A stretch of DNA of 40,487 nucleotides from SIG454 sp045578465 (GTDB lineage Bacteria > Bacillota > Clostridia > Monoglobales > Monoglobaceae), in contig JAZNKJ010000012.1 in NCBI GenBank assembly GCA_045578465.1, forward strand, positions 1 to 40,487. Direction: 5' to 3'. This document shows positions 1 to 6,876 of this stretch, piece by piece (within the stretch, counting starts at the first letter, position 1; every line of letters begins with the position of its first letter). The position numbers and the translations under genes are program-made. The notes below the pieces were generated by a model. That model saw only the letters and a list, made by a program, of their open reading frames with translations. It was not told the DNA's origin and made no database searches.

Positions 1-73
1 GTATCTTAAAAATAAACTTTTGTCAAGTTTTTTCTAAAATTCTATTGACAAAAGTATCTTTTTATGATACTAT
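1..73. promoter_or_regulatory. Symmetrical divergent promoter/operator region
   Basis: Bases 1-26 and 45-70 form a long imperfect inverted repeat: read outward from the centre, both arms start TTGACAAAAGT and end GATAC, with 23 of 26 positions matching. Each arm therefore carries a -35 box (TTGACA at 45-50 on plus, 21-26 on minus). The right arm has a -10 TACTAT at 68-73 after a 17-base spacer, and the left arm would place its -10 across the window start. The right arm also contains AGTATC (53-58) and GATACT (66-71), an operator-like dyad covering the spacer and -10. Inference: two divergent promoters under one DNA-binding regulator, with the other gene left of the window. Confidence 0.7.
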
Positions 74-78
74 ATGTG

Positions 79-153
79 TGTCGGGAACAAAAAGCGAGCC
101 CCGTTTTTTACTACCCTTTTTGTATCTTTAAAAGATACTTCTTTGTTCCGACA
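79..153 (+). promoter_or_regulatory. Leader hairpin enclosing a GTATC palindrome
   Basis: In the presumed 5' leader, bases 79-91 (TGTCGGGAACAAA) pair with 142-153 (TTTGTTCCGACA) apart from one bulged G. Inside this stem lies a perfect 17-base palindrome at 122-138, GTATCTTT-A-AAAGATAC, which has the same GTATC half-site as the operator at 53-71. The palindrome could be a third operator on DNA or an internal hairpin in RNA. Function is not known. Confidence 0.5.
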
Positions 154-175
154 ATAAACAAAGGAGATACTTAAA

Positions 176-376
176 TTGCAACATCCGGAAATTACTTTAA
201 CCGAGAAATTCGGGTCCCGCTGGGAAGAAGAAAAACCCGAATTTGTCGGAAACTGCGCCTACTCCCCTTGCAATCATAAGATTTATGATGATTATGAATA
301 TGTGGTAGATTATAAAGGAAATGTTTTTTGCACTCGGGAATGCGCAGAACTTTTTTACGGCCTTCGGGTCGTCTAA
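176..376 (+). CDS. Small cysteine-rich protein, zinc-ribbon-like (66 aa)
   Basis: The start is a TTG at 176, seven bases after AAGGAGAT (161-168); no closer ATG exists. The 66-residue product has two cysteine pairs, Cys-Ala-Tyr-Ser-Pro-Cys in the first half and CTREC in the second, plus a His between them, which suggests a small metal-binding knuckle. Charged, aromatic-rich, with no membrane segment. It is followed 27 bases later by a DUF1492-like gene, and such pairs are typical of prophage or integrated-element early regions in Clostridia. I do not recognise a named family and infer no more specific function. The promoter at 45-73 should drive it. Confidence 0.6.
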   Translation: MQHPEITLTEKFGSRWEEEKPEFVGNCAYSPCNHKIYDDYEYVVDYKGNVFCTRECAELFYGLRVV

Positions 377-403
377 CATTAAATATAAAGGGAGATAAAT
401 ATA

Positions 404-769
404 ATGGAAACAAAAGAATGGTTAAATCAGGGAAGATATTTGGCAAAGGAAATCAGGGCCTTAAAGGATGCTCTTGACAAGGCGGACAAGATGGCAGATT
501 GTTGTCTGGATTCTTTCTTCTCTAAATATAAAGAAACTTTGGAGGATAAAATCCACCAGCTATCGCGGACAAATGAGGATATTATTTCAACAATTTATAT
601 GGTCGAGGATAATATTTTAAGGACGCTTTTAGTGGAGAGGTTTATAAACAACAAAACATGGGAAATGGTTTCCCACCGCCTCGGCTATGACTTTTACCAT
701 GTTATAAAAAGGCTTTATCCAAAAGCCGTTGCTGAGGTTGACAAAATCATCAGCCTTAAAGCGAGCTAA
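404..769 (+). CDS. DUF1492/ArpU-like sigma region-4-type protein
   Basis: A 121-residue soluble protein, starting at ATG 404 with a GGGAGAT ribosome site nine bases upstream. The N-terminal half is a charged helical, probably coiled, segment. The C-terminal part (from about residue 75) reads LLVERFINNKTWEMVSHRLG, followed by YDFYHVIKRLYPKA. This matches the pattern of the short phage transcription regulators (DUF1492, ArpU/RinA-like) that resemble sigma-70 region 4: a length-keeping phrase, a helix-turn-helix, then a recognition helix. Such proteins usually activate late phage genes. No structural phage genes follow, because a terminator comes directly after, so this may be a remnant or the end of an element lying left of the window. 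Confidence 0.7.
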   Translation: METKEWLNQGRYLAKEIRALKDALDKADKMADCCLDSFFSKYKETLEDKIHQLSRTNEDIISTIYMVEDNILRTLLVERFINNKTWEMVSHRLGYDFYHVIKRLYPKAVAEVDKIISLKAS

Positions 770-777
770 AAATAAAA

Positions 778-807
778 AGCACTTAGCAAATGCTAAGTGC
801 TTTTATT
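778..807. terminator. Bidirectional intrinsic terminator
   Basis: A perfect 11-bp stem, 778-788 (AGCACTTAGCA) with 791-801 (TGCTAAGTGCT), and a two-base loop. It is followed by TTTATT on plus and preceded by AAATAAAA (T-rich on minus). It separates the plus-strand pair ending at 769 from pnuC, which ends at 803 on minus, and serves both. Confidence 0.85.
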
Positions 808-1480
808 CTGTTTGGTTTTCTTGCATTCGTTTCCAGTTTATATAGCCGTATATGTCGTTTGCGAAAAACATTATAAAGCAGAAAATCATTGGGATATAGG
901 CGGTGTCCTTTATAGATGCCAGAACCCACAATACGATGAGGACTATATCATTTGCGCAATATCCGATTGCATAATAGGGGCTTCTAAGATATGTAAGGTA
1001 TGCCGCTATAAAGCTTGTGGTTATTGACATTGTGCTGAATAAAAGATTGGCTGTGCCCAATGCTTTTAAAACATAATAAAAAGCAAAGGTAACAAGAACA
1101 GAGAAAACAAGCATAACAAAGATTTGCTTTTTCTTTACATTTCGTATTAATACCTCTTTCGAATTTTTATAGGGATTTTTGTGCCACTCAATTGCCACAC
1201 ATATTGCCATAGGCATCGACATACAAAGATATGTTATTGCCTCGCCGTAATATTTAAAAAACAAAGAAATAATTCCATAGAAAACTGCAAAAACAACACA
1301 GAGTATTTGTCCTATAACATATCCTTTGGCTACAAAAATAAGAGCCGTAACCCCCACCAAAGATGCCATAAGGGACAACAAATCCTTATTGGGAGCAAGA
1401 ATAAAAGATAAGCTCACGACAATTGTCGATACCAGCCACAGACCAAGTTCAAACTTTGTTAAGTCCTTAAAATATTTCAT
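803..1480 (-). CDS. pnuC: PnuC-family nicotinamide riboside/vitamin transporter
   Basis: A 225-residue polytopic membrane protein with about seven hydrophobic helices. It shows PnuC features: the segment ending in W-H-K-N-P, a late helix with YLTYLRSPYYAIGYCANDIV, and the terminal FFANDIYGYINWKRM, where the W and N residues line the substrate path in known PnuC proteins. PnuC proteins move nicotinamide riboside by facilitated diffusion with intracellular phosphorylation; relatives carry riboflavin or thiamine, so the substrate is inferred. The ATG at 1480 is chosen because GGGAGG lies six to ten bases upstream. A longer in-frame reading to 1678 would run through the tRNA gene and is rejected. 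The leader is structured (1481-1605). Confidence 0.88.
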   Translation of the reverse strand: MKYFKDLTKFELGLWLVSTIVVSLSFILAPNKDLLSLMASLVGVTALIFVAKGYVIGQILCVVFAVFYGIISLFFKYYGEAITYLCMSMPMAICVAIEWHKNPYKNSKEVLIRNVKKKQIFVMLVFSVLVTFAFYYVLKALGTANLLFSTMSITTSFIAAYLTYLRSPYYAIGYCANDIVLIVLWVLASIKDTAYIPMIFCFIMFFANDIYGYINWKRMQENQTE

Positions 1481-1605
1481 ATATCCTCCCTCATTAAAAA
1501 AAGCTTTCACAGGGCATATCTTCAAAGACCTAACGATATGCACAGTGAATGCTCTCACATTCTCTACCCGGTGGCAGACAGCTTTCAATTGTAACCTCAA
1601 AAAAG
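1481..1605 (-). promoter_or_regulatory. Structured pnuC leader, riboswitch candidate
   Basis: The 125 bases between tRNA-Pro and pnuC fold well on minus. There is a 5-bp hairpin at 1547-1562 (GAATG/CATTC). A 7-bp stem pairs 1535-1541 with 1514-1520 (GCATATC/GATATGC), extended across a 3x3 internal loop by TTCAC (1545-1549) with GTGAA (1506-1510). The two hairpins share bases 1547-1549, so they may compete. The sequence is not one of the riboswitch consensus patterns I can recall (TPP, FMN, c-di-GMP-I, T-box). NAD-responsive leaders are known upstream of pnuC genes, which makes this plausible but unproven. Confidence 0.4.
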
Positions 1606-1682
1606 TGGTCGAGGTGACAGGATTTGAACCTGCGACCTCTGCGTCCCGAACGCAGCGCTCTACCAAACTGAGCCACACCTCG
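1606..1682 (-). tRNA. tRNA-Pro (anticodon CGG)
   Basis: A complete 77-nt cloverleaf on minus. The acceptor arms CGAGGTG and CACCTCG pair fully, followed by discriminator A and an encoded CCA. The D arm is GGCTCAGTTTGGTAGAGC. The anticodon stem CTGCG/CGCAG encloses the loop TTCGGGA, so the anticodon is CGG and reads CCG. The T arm has GCAGG-TTCAAAT-CCTGT. A promoter lies 17 bases upstream of the 5' end and no terminator separates the tRNA from pnuC. Confidence 0.96.
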
Positions 1683-1698
1683 ATAAACTTACCAAATC

Positions 1699-1727
1699 AG
1701 TATAACACAATCTTTCCTGTTTGGCAA
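1699..1727 (-). promoter_or_regulatory. Sigma-A promoter of tRNA-Pro
   Basis: On minus, TTGCCA (1722-1727) and TATACT (1699-1704) are separated by 17 bases. The predicted start lies about ten bases before the mature 5' end at 1682. The promoter fills the space between the tcdA stop and the tRNA and probably also transcribes pnuC. Confidence 0.8.
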
Positions 1728-1740
1728 GGGTTTTCCTAAA

Positions 1741-2445
1741 TTATTTTATAATATCTTTTATGGCTTCTCCCGCTAAAATAAGACCCATAACAGAGGGCAC
1801 AAAGGAGATGCTTCCCGGAACTTTTTTGTTGCTTTCCTCGTCTGTTATATCCTCTAAAACCGTCGGCTCTTCCTTGGAATAAACCACTTTAAGATTGTCT
1901 ACGCCTCGTTTTTTCAATTCCCGTCTCATTACGCGACAAAGGGGGCAGTTTTCCGTTTTATATATATCTGCCACCTGAAAGTCCTGTGGGTTCAGCTTGT
2001 TTCCTGCGCCCATTGCGCTTATAACACCAATCCCCTTCTTCTTGGCAGTTTCGATTATGGCAAGTTTTGCAGAAACTGTATCAACTGCATCTATAACATA
2101 GTCGATTTCATCATCAAAAAATTCTTCAACATTTTCAGGAAGGCAGAATTTTTCAAGGGCAACCACCTTTATATCGGGGTTGATATCTTCTATTCGTTTT
2201 TGCATAACCTTAACCTTTGCTTCCCCAACTGTTGAATTAAGGGCGATGAGCTGTCTGTTGATATTGGACACAGAAACCTTGTCGCGATCAACCAAGGTTA
2301 TTTTGCCCACTCCTGCTCTTGCGATGGCTTCGGCACAGAATGAGCCAACTCCGCCAACTCCAAAGATTATAATATGGCTTTTTTTAAGTTTTTTGACGGC
2401 ATCCTCGCCGATCAGCATACTTGTTCTCTGATAAATCTCGTTCAT
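1741..2445 (-). CDS. tcdA: tRNA threonylcarbamoyladenosine dehydratase (TcdA/CsdL, ThiF/E1 fold)
   Basis: A 234-residue member of the ThiF/HesA/E1-like family. TcdA uses ATP to cyclise t6A37 to ct6A on ANN-decoding tRNAs. The Rossmann nucleotide loop GVGGVGS is at residues 29-35, followed by the E1-type acidic region DRDKVSVSNINRQL that holds ATP/Mg, then VIDAVDTVSAK. A C-P-L-C pair near residue 170 and the conserved terminal PSVMGLILAGEAIKDII agree with TcdA rather than MoeB or ThiF. The length is usual for the short Firmicute form. It sits behind the terminator of the mgsA unit, with no clear promoter of its own in the 44-base gap, so read-through transcription is likely. Confidence 0.92.
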   Translation of the reverse strand: MNEIYQRTSMLIGEDAVKKLKKSHIIIFGVGGVGSFCAEAIARAGVGKITLVDRDKVSVSNINRQLIALNSTVGEAKVKVMQKRIEDINPDIKVVALEKFCLPENVEEFFDDEIDYVIDAVDTVSAKLAIIETAKKKGIGVISAMGAGNKLNPQDFQVADIYKTENCPLCRVMRRELKKRGVDNLKVVYSKEEPTVLEDITDEESNKKVPGSISFVPSVMGLILAGEAIKDIIK

Positions 2446-2455
2446 TTTTTCACCT

Positions 2456-2485
2456 ATTAAAAATCCGCCGATTTTGCGGCGGATT
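2456..2485 (-). terminator. Intrinsic terminator after mgsA
   Basis: On minus, AATCCGCCG (2477-2485) and CGGCGGATT (2462-2470) form a 9-bp GC-rich stem with a six-base loop, followed by TTTAATA. It ends the mre-min-mgsA array. Confidence 0.88.
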
Positions 2486-2489
2486 ATAT

Positions 2490-2894
2490 TTATTTTTTAG
2501 GATTAACAAGGTCTCTCCAATCAAGGTCTCCTCGGTCAAGACCGCGGATTAAAACTTCGGCAGTTGCAACATTTGTTGCAAGCGGAATATTATGAACATC
2601 GCAAAGACGAAACAGCGCCGAAACATCAGGTTCATGAGGCTGGGCTGTAAGAGGGTCACGGAAAAAGAGCACAAGGTCAATTTCGTTATAGGCGATTCTT
2701 GCACCGATCTGCTGGTCTCCGCCCTGAGGCCCTGACAAGAACAGATTTACATCCATACCGGTAGCTTCGTTTATAAGACTACCCGTTGTTCCTGTGGCGC
2801 AGAGGTTATGCTTTTGGAGTATCGCTTTATATGCAATACAAAACTCAACCATAAGTTCTTTCTTTTTATCGTGCGCAATAAGAGCGATATTCAT
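2490..2894 (-). CDS. mgsA: Methylglyoxal synthase
   Basis: A 134-residue cytoplasmic enzyme converting dihydroxyacetone phosphate to methylglyoxal and phosphate, a bypass when sugar phosphates accumulate or phosphate is scarce. The phosphate-binding GTTGS is at residues 35-39, the catalytic Asp in GGDQQIGA at 58-65 (D60), FRDP at 78-81, and the His-Asp pair in HEPDV (H87, D90). The full family length is present. It is the last gene of the array, 18 bases after minE and just before a terminator. Its link to the division genes is positional; no functional coupling can be read from the sequence. Confidence 0.96.
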   Translation of the reverse strand: MNIALIAHDKKKELMVEFCIAYKAILQKHNLCATGTTGSLINEATGMDVNLFLSGPQGGDQQIGARIAYNEIDLVLFFRDPLTAQPHEPDVSALFRLCDVHNIPLATNVATAEVLIRGLDRGDLDWRDLVNPKK

Positions 2895-2912
2895 TTTTCT
2901 TCCTCCCGTCGT

Positions 2913-3197
2913 TTAGTTATTTCTTTTCATTGCCTTAATCGGAATATTTGCAGTGAGTGCCGGAACCAAAGATTTTCCATCCTCGCTTTGTGCTGTTCCA
3001 ATCTGGATATCAAGACCACTTTCGGAGATATCCATATACTTTTCAAGCACCTGCATAATTTCATCTCTTATTTTTTCCAAAAATTCTGTATCTGAATTTG
3101 CTCGGTCATGGACTAAGACAAGTCTTAATCTGTCTTTTGCCATTTCTTTTGACGCATTCTTGCGCTTACCGAAAATTTTGGATAAATCTATTATCAT
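2913..3197 (-). CDS. minE: Cell division topological specificity factor MinE
   Basis: A 94-residue protein directly after minD. It has the MinE layout: an N-terminal amphipathic segment (MIIDLSKIFGKRKNASKEMA), the contact region AKDRLRLVLVHDRAN that stimulates the MinD ATPase, and a C-terminal dimer domain (EIMQVLEKYMDI and the closing strands). MinE displaces MinC from MinD at the membrane and drives pole-to-pole dynamics, so MinCD blocks Z-ring formation away from midcell. MinE occurs in many Clostridia alongside other Firmicute division factors. It shares the promoter at 4113-4141 with minD. Confidence 0.95.
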   Translation of the reverse strand: MIIDLSKIFGKRKNASKEMAKDRLRLVLVHDRANSDTEFLEKIRDEIMQVLEKYMDISESGLDIQIGTAQSEDGKSLVPALTANIPIKAMKRNN

Positions 3198-3227
3198 TTT
3201 TATTCTCCTTTACAGTTTATTCCTGAC

Positions 3228-4031
3228 TTACTTTCTTTTGAATTTTCCAAAGAGTCTGGCGAAGAATCCGCCGCCGTCAAGCTCCATAAGGGGAACATTT
3301 TCACCGCTTAAACGCTTTGTTATGTTTCGATAGCCCTGACCTGCAAGAGATTTCATATTTACAACAGCAGGCTCACCCTTATTTGTTGAAACAATAACAT
3401 TTTCATCATCAGGAACTATACCGATAAGCTCGATATTCAAAATATCAAGGACATCATCAACATTCATCATTTCCCCACGCTTAACCATATCTGTTCTGAT
3501 GCGGTTAATGAGAAGGAAATGGTCTGTTATTTCATTGGCATCCAAAAGGCCGATAATTCTGTCAGCATCACGAACAGCAGAAACCTCAGGTGTTGTAACA
3601 ACAATTGCTTTGTCTGCGCCTGCGATAGCATTTTTAAAGCCCTGCTCAATACCTGCGGGACAGTCGATTATAATAAAATCAAAATCTTTTTTAAGGTCGT
3701 TGCAAAGCTTTTCCATCTGCTCGACCGATACTGCATCCTTATCCTTTGTCTGTGCAGCAGGAAGAAGGAAAAGACCGTCATAACGCTTGTCTTTAATAAG
3801 AGCCTGTTTAAGCTTACAATGACCTGTAACCGCATCTACTAAGTCATAAACAATTCTGTTTTCAAGACCTAATACAACATCAAGGTTACGAAGACCGATA
3901 TCTGTATCAATCAAAACTACTTTTTTACCAAGCAGAGCAAGTCCAACCCCGATATTAGCTGTTGTTGTTGTTTTACCAACGCCACCTTTACCTGAGGTTA
4001 TAACTATTACCTGCGCCTGTGACTTTGCCAT
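3228..4031 (-). CDS. minD: Septum site-determining ATPase MinD
   Basis: A 267-residue ParA/MinD-type ATPase. The deviant Walker A motif GKGGVGKT is at residues 14-21 with the signature Lys at 15 and the P-loop Lys at 20. Further motifs are DTDIGLRNLD (switch I and dimer contact) and IIIDCPAGIE (Walker B region). The C-terminus is a short basic amphipathic tail (ARLFGKFKRK), the membrane-targeting helix. MinD recruits MinC to the membrane to inhibit FtsZ assembly. An ATG with GGAGG seven bases upstream gives a secure start, and a separate sigma-A promoter sits 82 bases before it. Confidence 0.97.
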   Translation of the reverse strand: MAKSQAQVIVITSGKGGVGKTTTTANIGVGLALLGKKVVLIDTDIGLRNLDVVLGLENRIVYDLVDAVTGHCKLKQALIKDKRYDGLFLLPAAQTKDKDAVSVEQMEKLCNDLKKDFDFIIIDCPAGIEQGFKNAIAGADKAIVVTTPEVSAVRDADRIIGLLDANEITDHFLLINRIRTDMVKRGEMMNVDDVLDILNIELIGIVPDDENVIVSTNKGEPAVVNMKSLAGQGYRNITKRLSGENVPLMELDGGGFFARLFGKFKRK

Positions 4032-4112
4032 AATTTACCTCCATTATAAAACCAAATTCAGTGCGAAATTTTCCGCGCCGATATTCTGCATAATTAAACT
4101 TCATCTTCCACC

Positions 4113-4141
4113 AGTATATCACATACCATATAAAAAGTCAA
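4113..4141 (-). promoter_or_regulatory. Sigma-A promoter before minD
   Basis: On minus, TTGACT (4136-4141) and TATACT (4113-4118) have a 17-base spacer, just downstream of the minC stop. It lies in the only gap over 100 bases (4032-4144) within the mre-min array, so minD-minE-mgsA can be transcribed apart from mreBCD-mrdA-minC. Confidence 0.78.
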
Positions 4142-4144
4142 AAA

Positions 4145-4822
4145 TTATTTTCTTTTCTGTAAAAATTCTTCGATGAAAATTTTGTCATCTTTAATGTAAG
4201 CCGCCTCAGGACTGAGATAATCTTTATCCTCCCCTTCGGGCGGTATTGTTATAAGGTCGGCAATTCGAAGCTGGGTCGGAGAAAGATTTAAAGCGGCAAC
4301 AAAGGCTCCTTTATCTCCGTCTTTTCCTGCATGAACCATACCTCTGACACTGCCCATAACAAAGATATTCCCCTTTGCGATAACCTCAGCACCAGGGTTA
4401 ACATCACCGATTAAAACCACACTTCCGTCAGACTCTAAGCACTGGCCTGAGCGGAGAGTTTTCTTATAAAACTTAGTGTTTTTCTCTTCCGCTTCTACCA
4501 CGGCACGGTCTAAAATCTGCTGTGCATTTATATTTTCTGTTTCCTTATCTTCTGTTTTTTCATTATCCTCAGGGTTTTCCCAGAGCTCAACGCTATCTTC
4601 TAAAATATCCGAAACTTTTTTGACCAATCGTTCATATTCCTTGTTTGTCATAGGAACGCCTTTAAATCCGAGCCTTTTAACTCCTGCAAAAAAATCTTTG
4701 GACTCTTTAAACTTGGCGCAAAGAGCCTCTTTAACCTCCTTATAAGAGGGCTTTTCATTAACAGTTACCACCATACCGCTTTTATACAGTTTAAGGCTGA
4801 TAATTTCTTTCTTTTCTGCCAT
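4145..4822 (-). CDS. minC: Septum site-determining protein MinC
   Basis: A 225-residue Z-ring inhibitor. The N-terminal domain (about 1-85, starting EIISLKLYKSGMVVTV) is weakly conserved. A charged linker rich in Glu, Asp and Asn (about 90-105) leads to the C-terminal beta-helix domain (about 115-225) with the typical repeating turns SGQCLESDGSVVLIGDVNPG, GNIFVMGSVRGMVHAG and FVAALNLSPTQLRIAD. That domain binds MinD. Length and domain order are those of a normal MinC. It lies 14 bases after mrdA and is the last gene before the internal minD promoter. Confidence 0.95.
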   Translation of the reverse strand: MAEKKEIISLKLYKSGMVVTVNEKPSYKEVKEALCAKFKESKDFFAGVKRLGFKGVPMTNKEYERLVKKVSDILEDSVELWENPEDNEKTEDKETENINAQQILDRAVVEAEEKNTKFYKKTLRSGQCLESDGSVVLIGDVNPGAEVIAKGNIFVMGSVRGMVHAGKDGDKGAFVAALNLSPTQLRIADLITIPPEGEDKDYLSPEAAYIKDDKIFIEEFLQKRK

Positions 4823-4836
4823 CTTAATCTTCCTTT

Positions 4837-6876
4837 CTATTTCAAAAGTTTATTAGGCTGAGTTATGCTGTCCTGAGTTTCATAAAGTCCTAAATATGAC
4901 GCGAACATTTCTCTTCCGATGTTGGCGGCATATCTGCTTGATGCGCCGTGTTCAATTACAACGGCAACCGCAATCTGAGGATTGTCATAGGGGGCAAAGC
5001 CAACGAATAAGACATTGTCGCTTCCCTGACTTACTTCCGCAGTTCCCGTTTTTCCGCCAACTTCAATAGGGAAATTCTCAAAAACCGCCGACGCCGTTCC
5101 GTCGCCCGTAACTCGTCTCATTCCGTCTTTAACGGCTTCAACAGTGCTGTCTTTAAGCTTAATCTTGGACAAAACTTTCGGCTCGGTTTTATAAACTATT
5201 TTATCCCCTTCATATGTGCGGATTTCTTTTATAAGGTGGAGAGAATATCTCGTTCCTTTATTTAAAATAGTCGATATATAATTGGCAAGCTGGGCAGGGG
5301 AGAACATATTATCCGACTGGCCGATTGCCGCCTGCAAAACATCCCCCGGGTACCAAGGTATATCAAGTTTTTCCCTGTAATCGGGTCCTGCCACAATTCC
5401 GCTCTCCTCATACAGCTCTATTCCCGTTTTTTCGCCAAGACCAAAAGCCTTTGCATATTTATTTATATCTTTAATTCCCACTCTTCGCCCTGCATCATAG
5501 AAGAAACAGTTGCAGGAAACTCCGATTGCCTCCGAAACGGTAAGTGGGCCGTGAGTCTTTCCGCTTTTCCAGATAAGACAGGTTGGCTGATATGACGGAG
5601 CATAATATTTATAAACGCCTTCACACTCAATTGTATCAGTCGGGGATATAATTCCTTCTTCAAGGGCCGCTATGGCAACCAATGGTTTAAAGGTTGAACC
5701 AGGGGTATATACACCGCTTAGCGCTCTGTTAAAAAGAGGCTTTGTTGGGTCTTTTAAAAGATTGTTATAATTTTCTGTATAACTTACGGGGTCATAAGAC
5801 GGATATGAGGCAATTGCCAGAACCCCGCCCGTTTTAACATCAATGGCAATTGCTGCACCGCTATAAGCATCCGGGCCACTATCTGCCCTTGCCGCTTCTA
5901 TATTTTCTTTAAGGGCTTTCTCTGTTATCTCTTGCAATTTGGAGTCAACAGTAAGCACCGCATAATTATCAGTTTCAGGGGGTACTTCGCTCAGCACCCT
6001 TTCAATACTTCCGGCTTTATTTTGCTTAACCATCATTGAGCCATCTTTACCTTTAAGGTAGAATTCAAGCTCTTTTTCAATTCCGTCTTTTCCTATGATG
6101 TCATTCATTCCATAGCCTTTATCACGAAGCTCAGCATATTCTTCTGCATAAATGATGCCTGTTCTTCCTAAAATATGGACCGCCATAGAGCTTACATATT
6201 CGCGCATTGGCTCAACTTCAACGGAAACACCTGTCATCAAAAAGCCACTTTCTGAAACCTGGGCAATAACCTTATCAGACACATCCGATGCAAAAGTATA
6301 GGGGTTTGTTACGCCGAAATATTTTTGGTCCATCGAATATCTTATGGCGATAATATTTCGTCTTGTTTCCCCTGTATAGCTCTCGTCCACTCCGTATTTT
6401 TCGGCGAGGCTGTCCATAATTTTATTTATACTGTCACTATTTTTAAAGTCGTTTTCTTTCTTCCATTCTTTAACTTTTTTCGCCTTATCCTCTGAATTTT
6501 CAAAGACAAAATCAAGAGGCTCGCCTTTTATGGGGAATTCGTCTAAAAATTCTTCCCCGTTTTCATTCATAATTCCAAGTAAGACCGCAATGGTCTCGTT
6601 AATTTTATTGTCGGAAGCAGAAACATCCTGAATTCTTATATAATAGCCCATTCGGTTTGTAACCATAGGACGCCCATAAGCATCAAGAATTTCCCCTCTT
6701 GACGCCTTTATGGGATATGCGCGTTCTGTCTGGTTTATAATGTTTTCCCGATAGTTTTCGCCGTTTACAATTTGGAGATTAAAAAGCACTACGGTAAAGA
6801 CAATTACAAAACTAAGAAGAAACGCACCCAATATTATATATCTGTGACGCAGATTTCTGTTTTCCAAACCATTCAC
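4837..6876 (-). CDS. mrdA: Elongasome transpeptidase PBP2 (class B penicillin-binding protein)
   Basis: A 679-residue class B PBP that cross-links lateral-wall peptidoglycan with RodA and MreBCD. There is one N-terminal membrane anchor (about residues 11-34), a dimerisation/pedestal region starting ASRGEILDAYGRPM, and the transpeptidase domain. The active-site Ser motif STFK is near residue 395 (in YTPGSTFKPL), SCN near 453, and KTG near 607 (VGGKTGTAE). An insertion around residues 100-190, rich in Lys and Glu, makes it longer than enterobacterial PBP2, as is common in Clostridia. Its start overlaps mreD by four bases (ATGA), which indicates translational coupling. Confidence 0.95.
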   Translation of the reverse strand: MNGLENRNLRHRYIILGAFLLSFVIVFTVVLFNLQIVNGENYRENIINQTERAYPIKASRGEILDAYGRPMVTNRMGYYIRIQDVSASDNKINETIAVLLGIMNENGEEFLDEFPIKGEPLDFVFENSEDKAKKVKEWKKENDFKNSDSINKIMDSLAEKYGVDESYTGETRRNIIAIRYSMDQKYFGVTNPYTFASDVSDKVIAQVSESGFLMTGVSVEVEPMREYVSSMAVHILGRTGIIYAEEYAELRDKGYGMNDIIGKDGIEKELEFYLKGKDGSMMVKQNKAGSIERVLSEVPPETDNYAVLTVDSKLQEITEKALKENIEAARADSGPDAYSGAAIAIDVKTGGVLAIASYPSYDPVSYTENYNNLLKDPTKPLFNRALSGVYTPGSTFKPLVAIAALEEGIISPTDTIECEGVYKYYAPSYQPTCLIWKSGKTHGPLTVSEAIGVSCNCFFYDAGRRVGIKDINKYAKAFGLGEKTGIELYEESGIVAGPDYREKLDIPWYPGDVLQAAIGQSDNMFSPAQLANYISTILNKGTRYSLHLIKEIRTYEGDKIVYKTEPKVLSKIKLKDSTVEAVKDGMRRVTGDGTASAVFENFPIEVGGKTGTAEVSQGSDNVLFVGFAPYDNPQIAVAVVIEHGASSRYAANIGREMFASYLGLYETQDSITQPNKLLK

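Noticed and set aside
1481..1678. 66-residue N-terminal extension of the pnuC reading frame
   Set aside because: It would translate through tRNA-Pro; the ATG at 1480 has a strong ribosome site and begins the normal family N-terminus.
1326..1739. Plus-strand frame opposite pnuC and tRNA-Pro
   Set aside because: It is a shadow of the transporter and the tRNA; no ribosome site or recognised protein motif.
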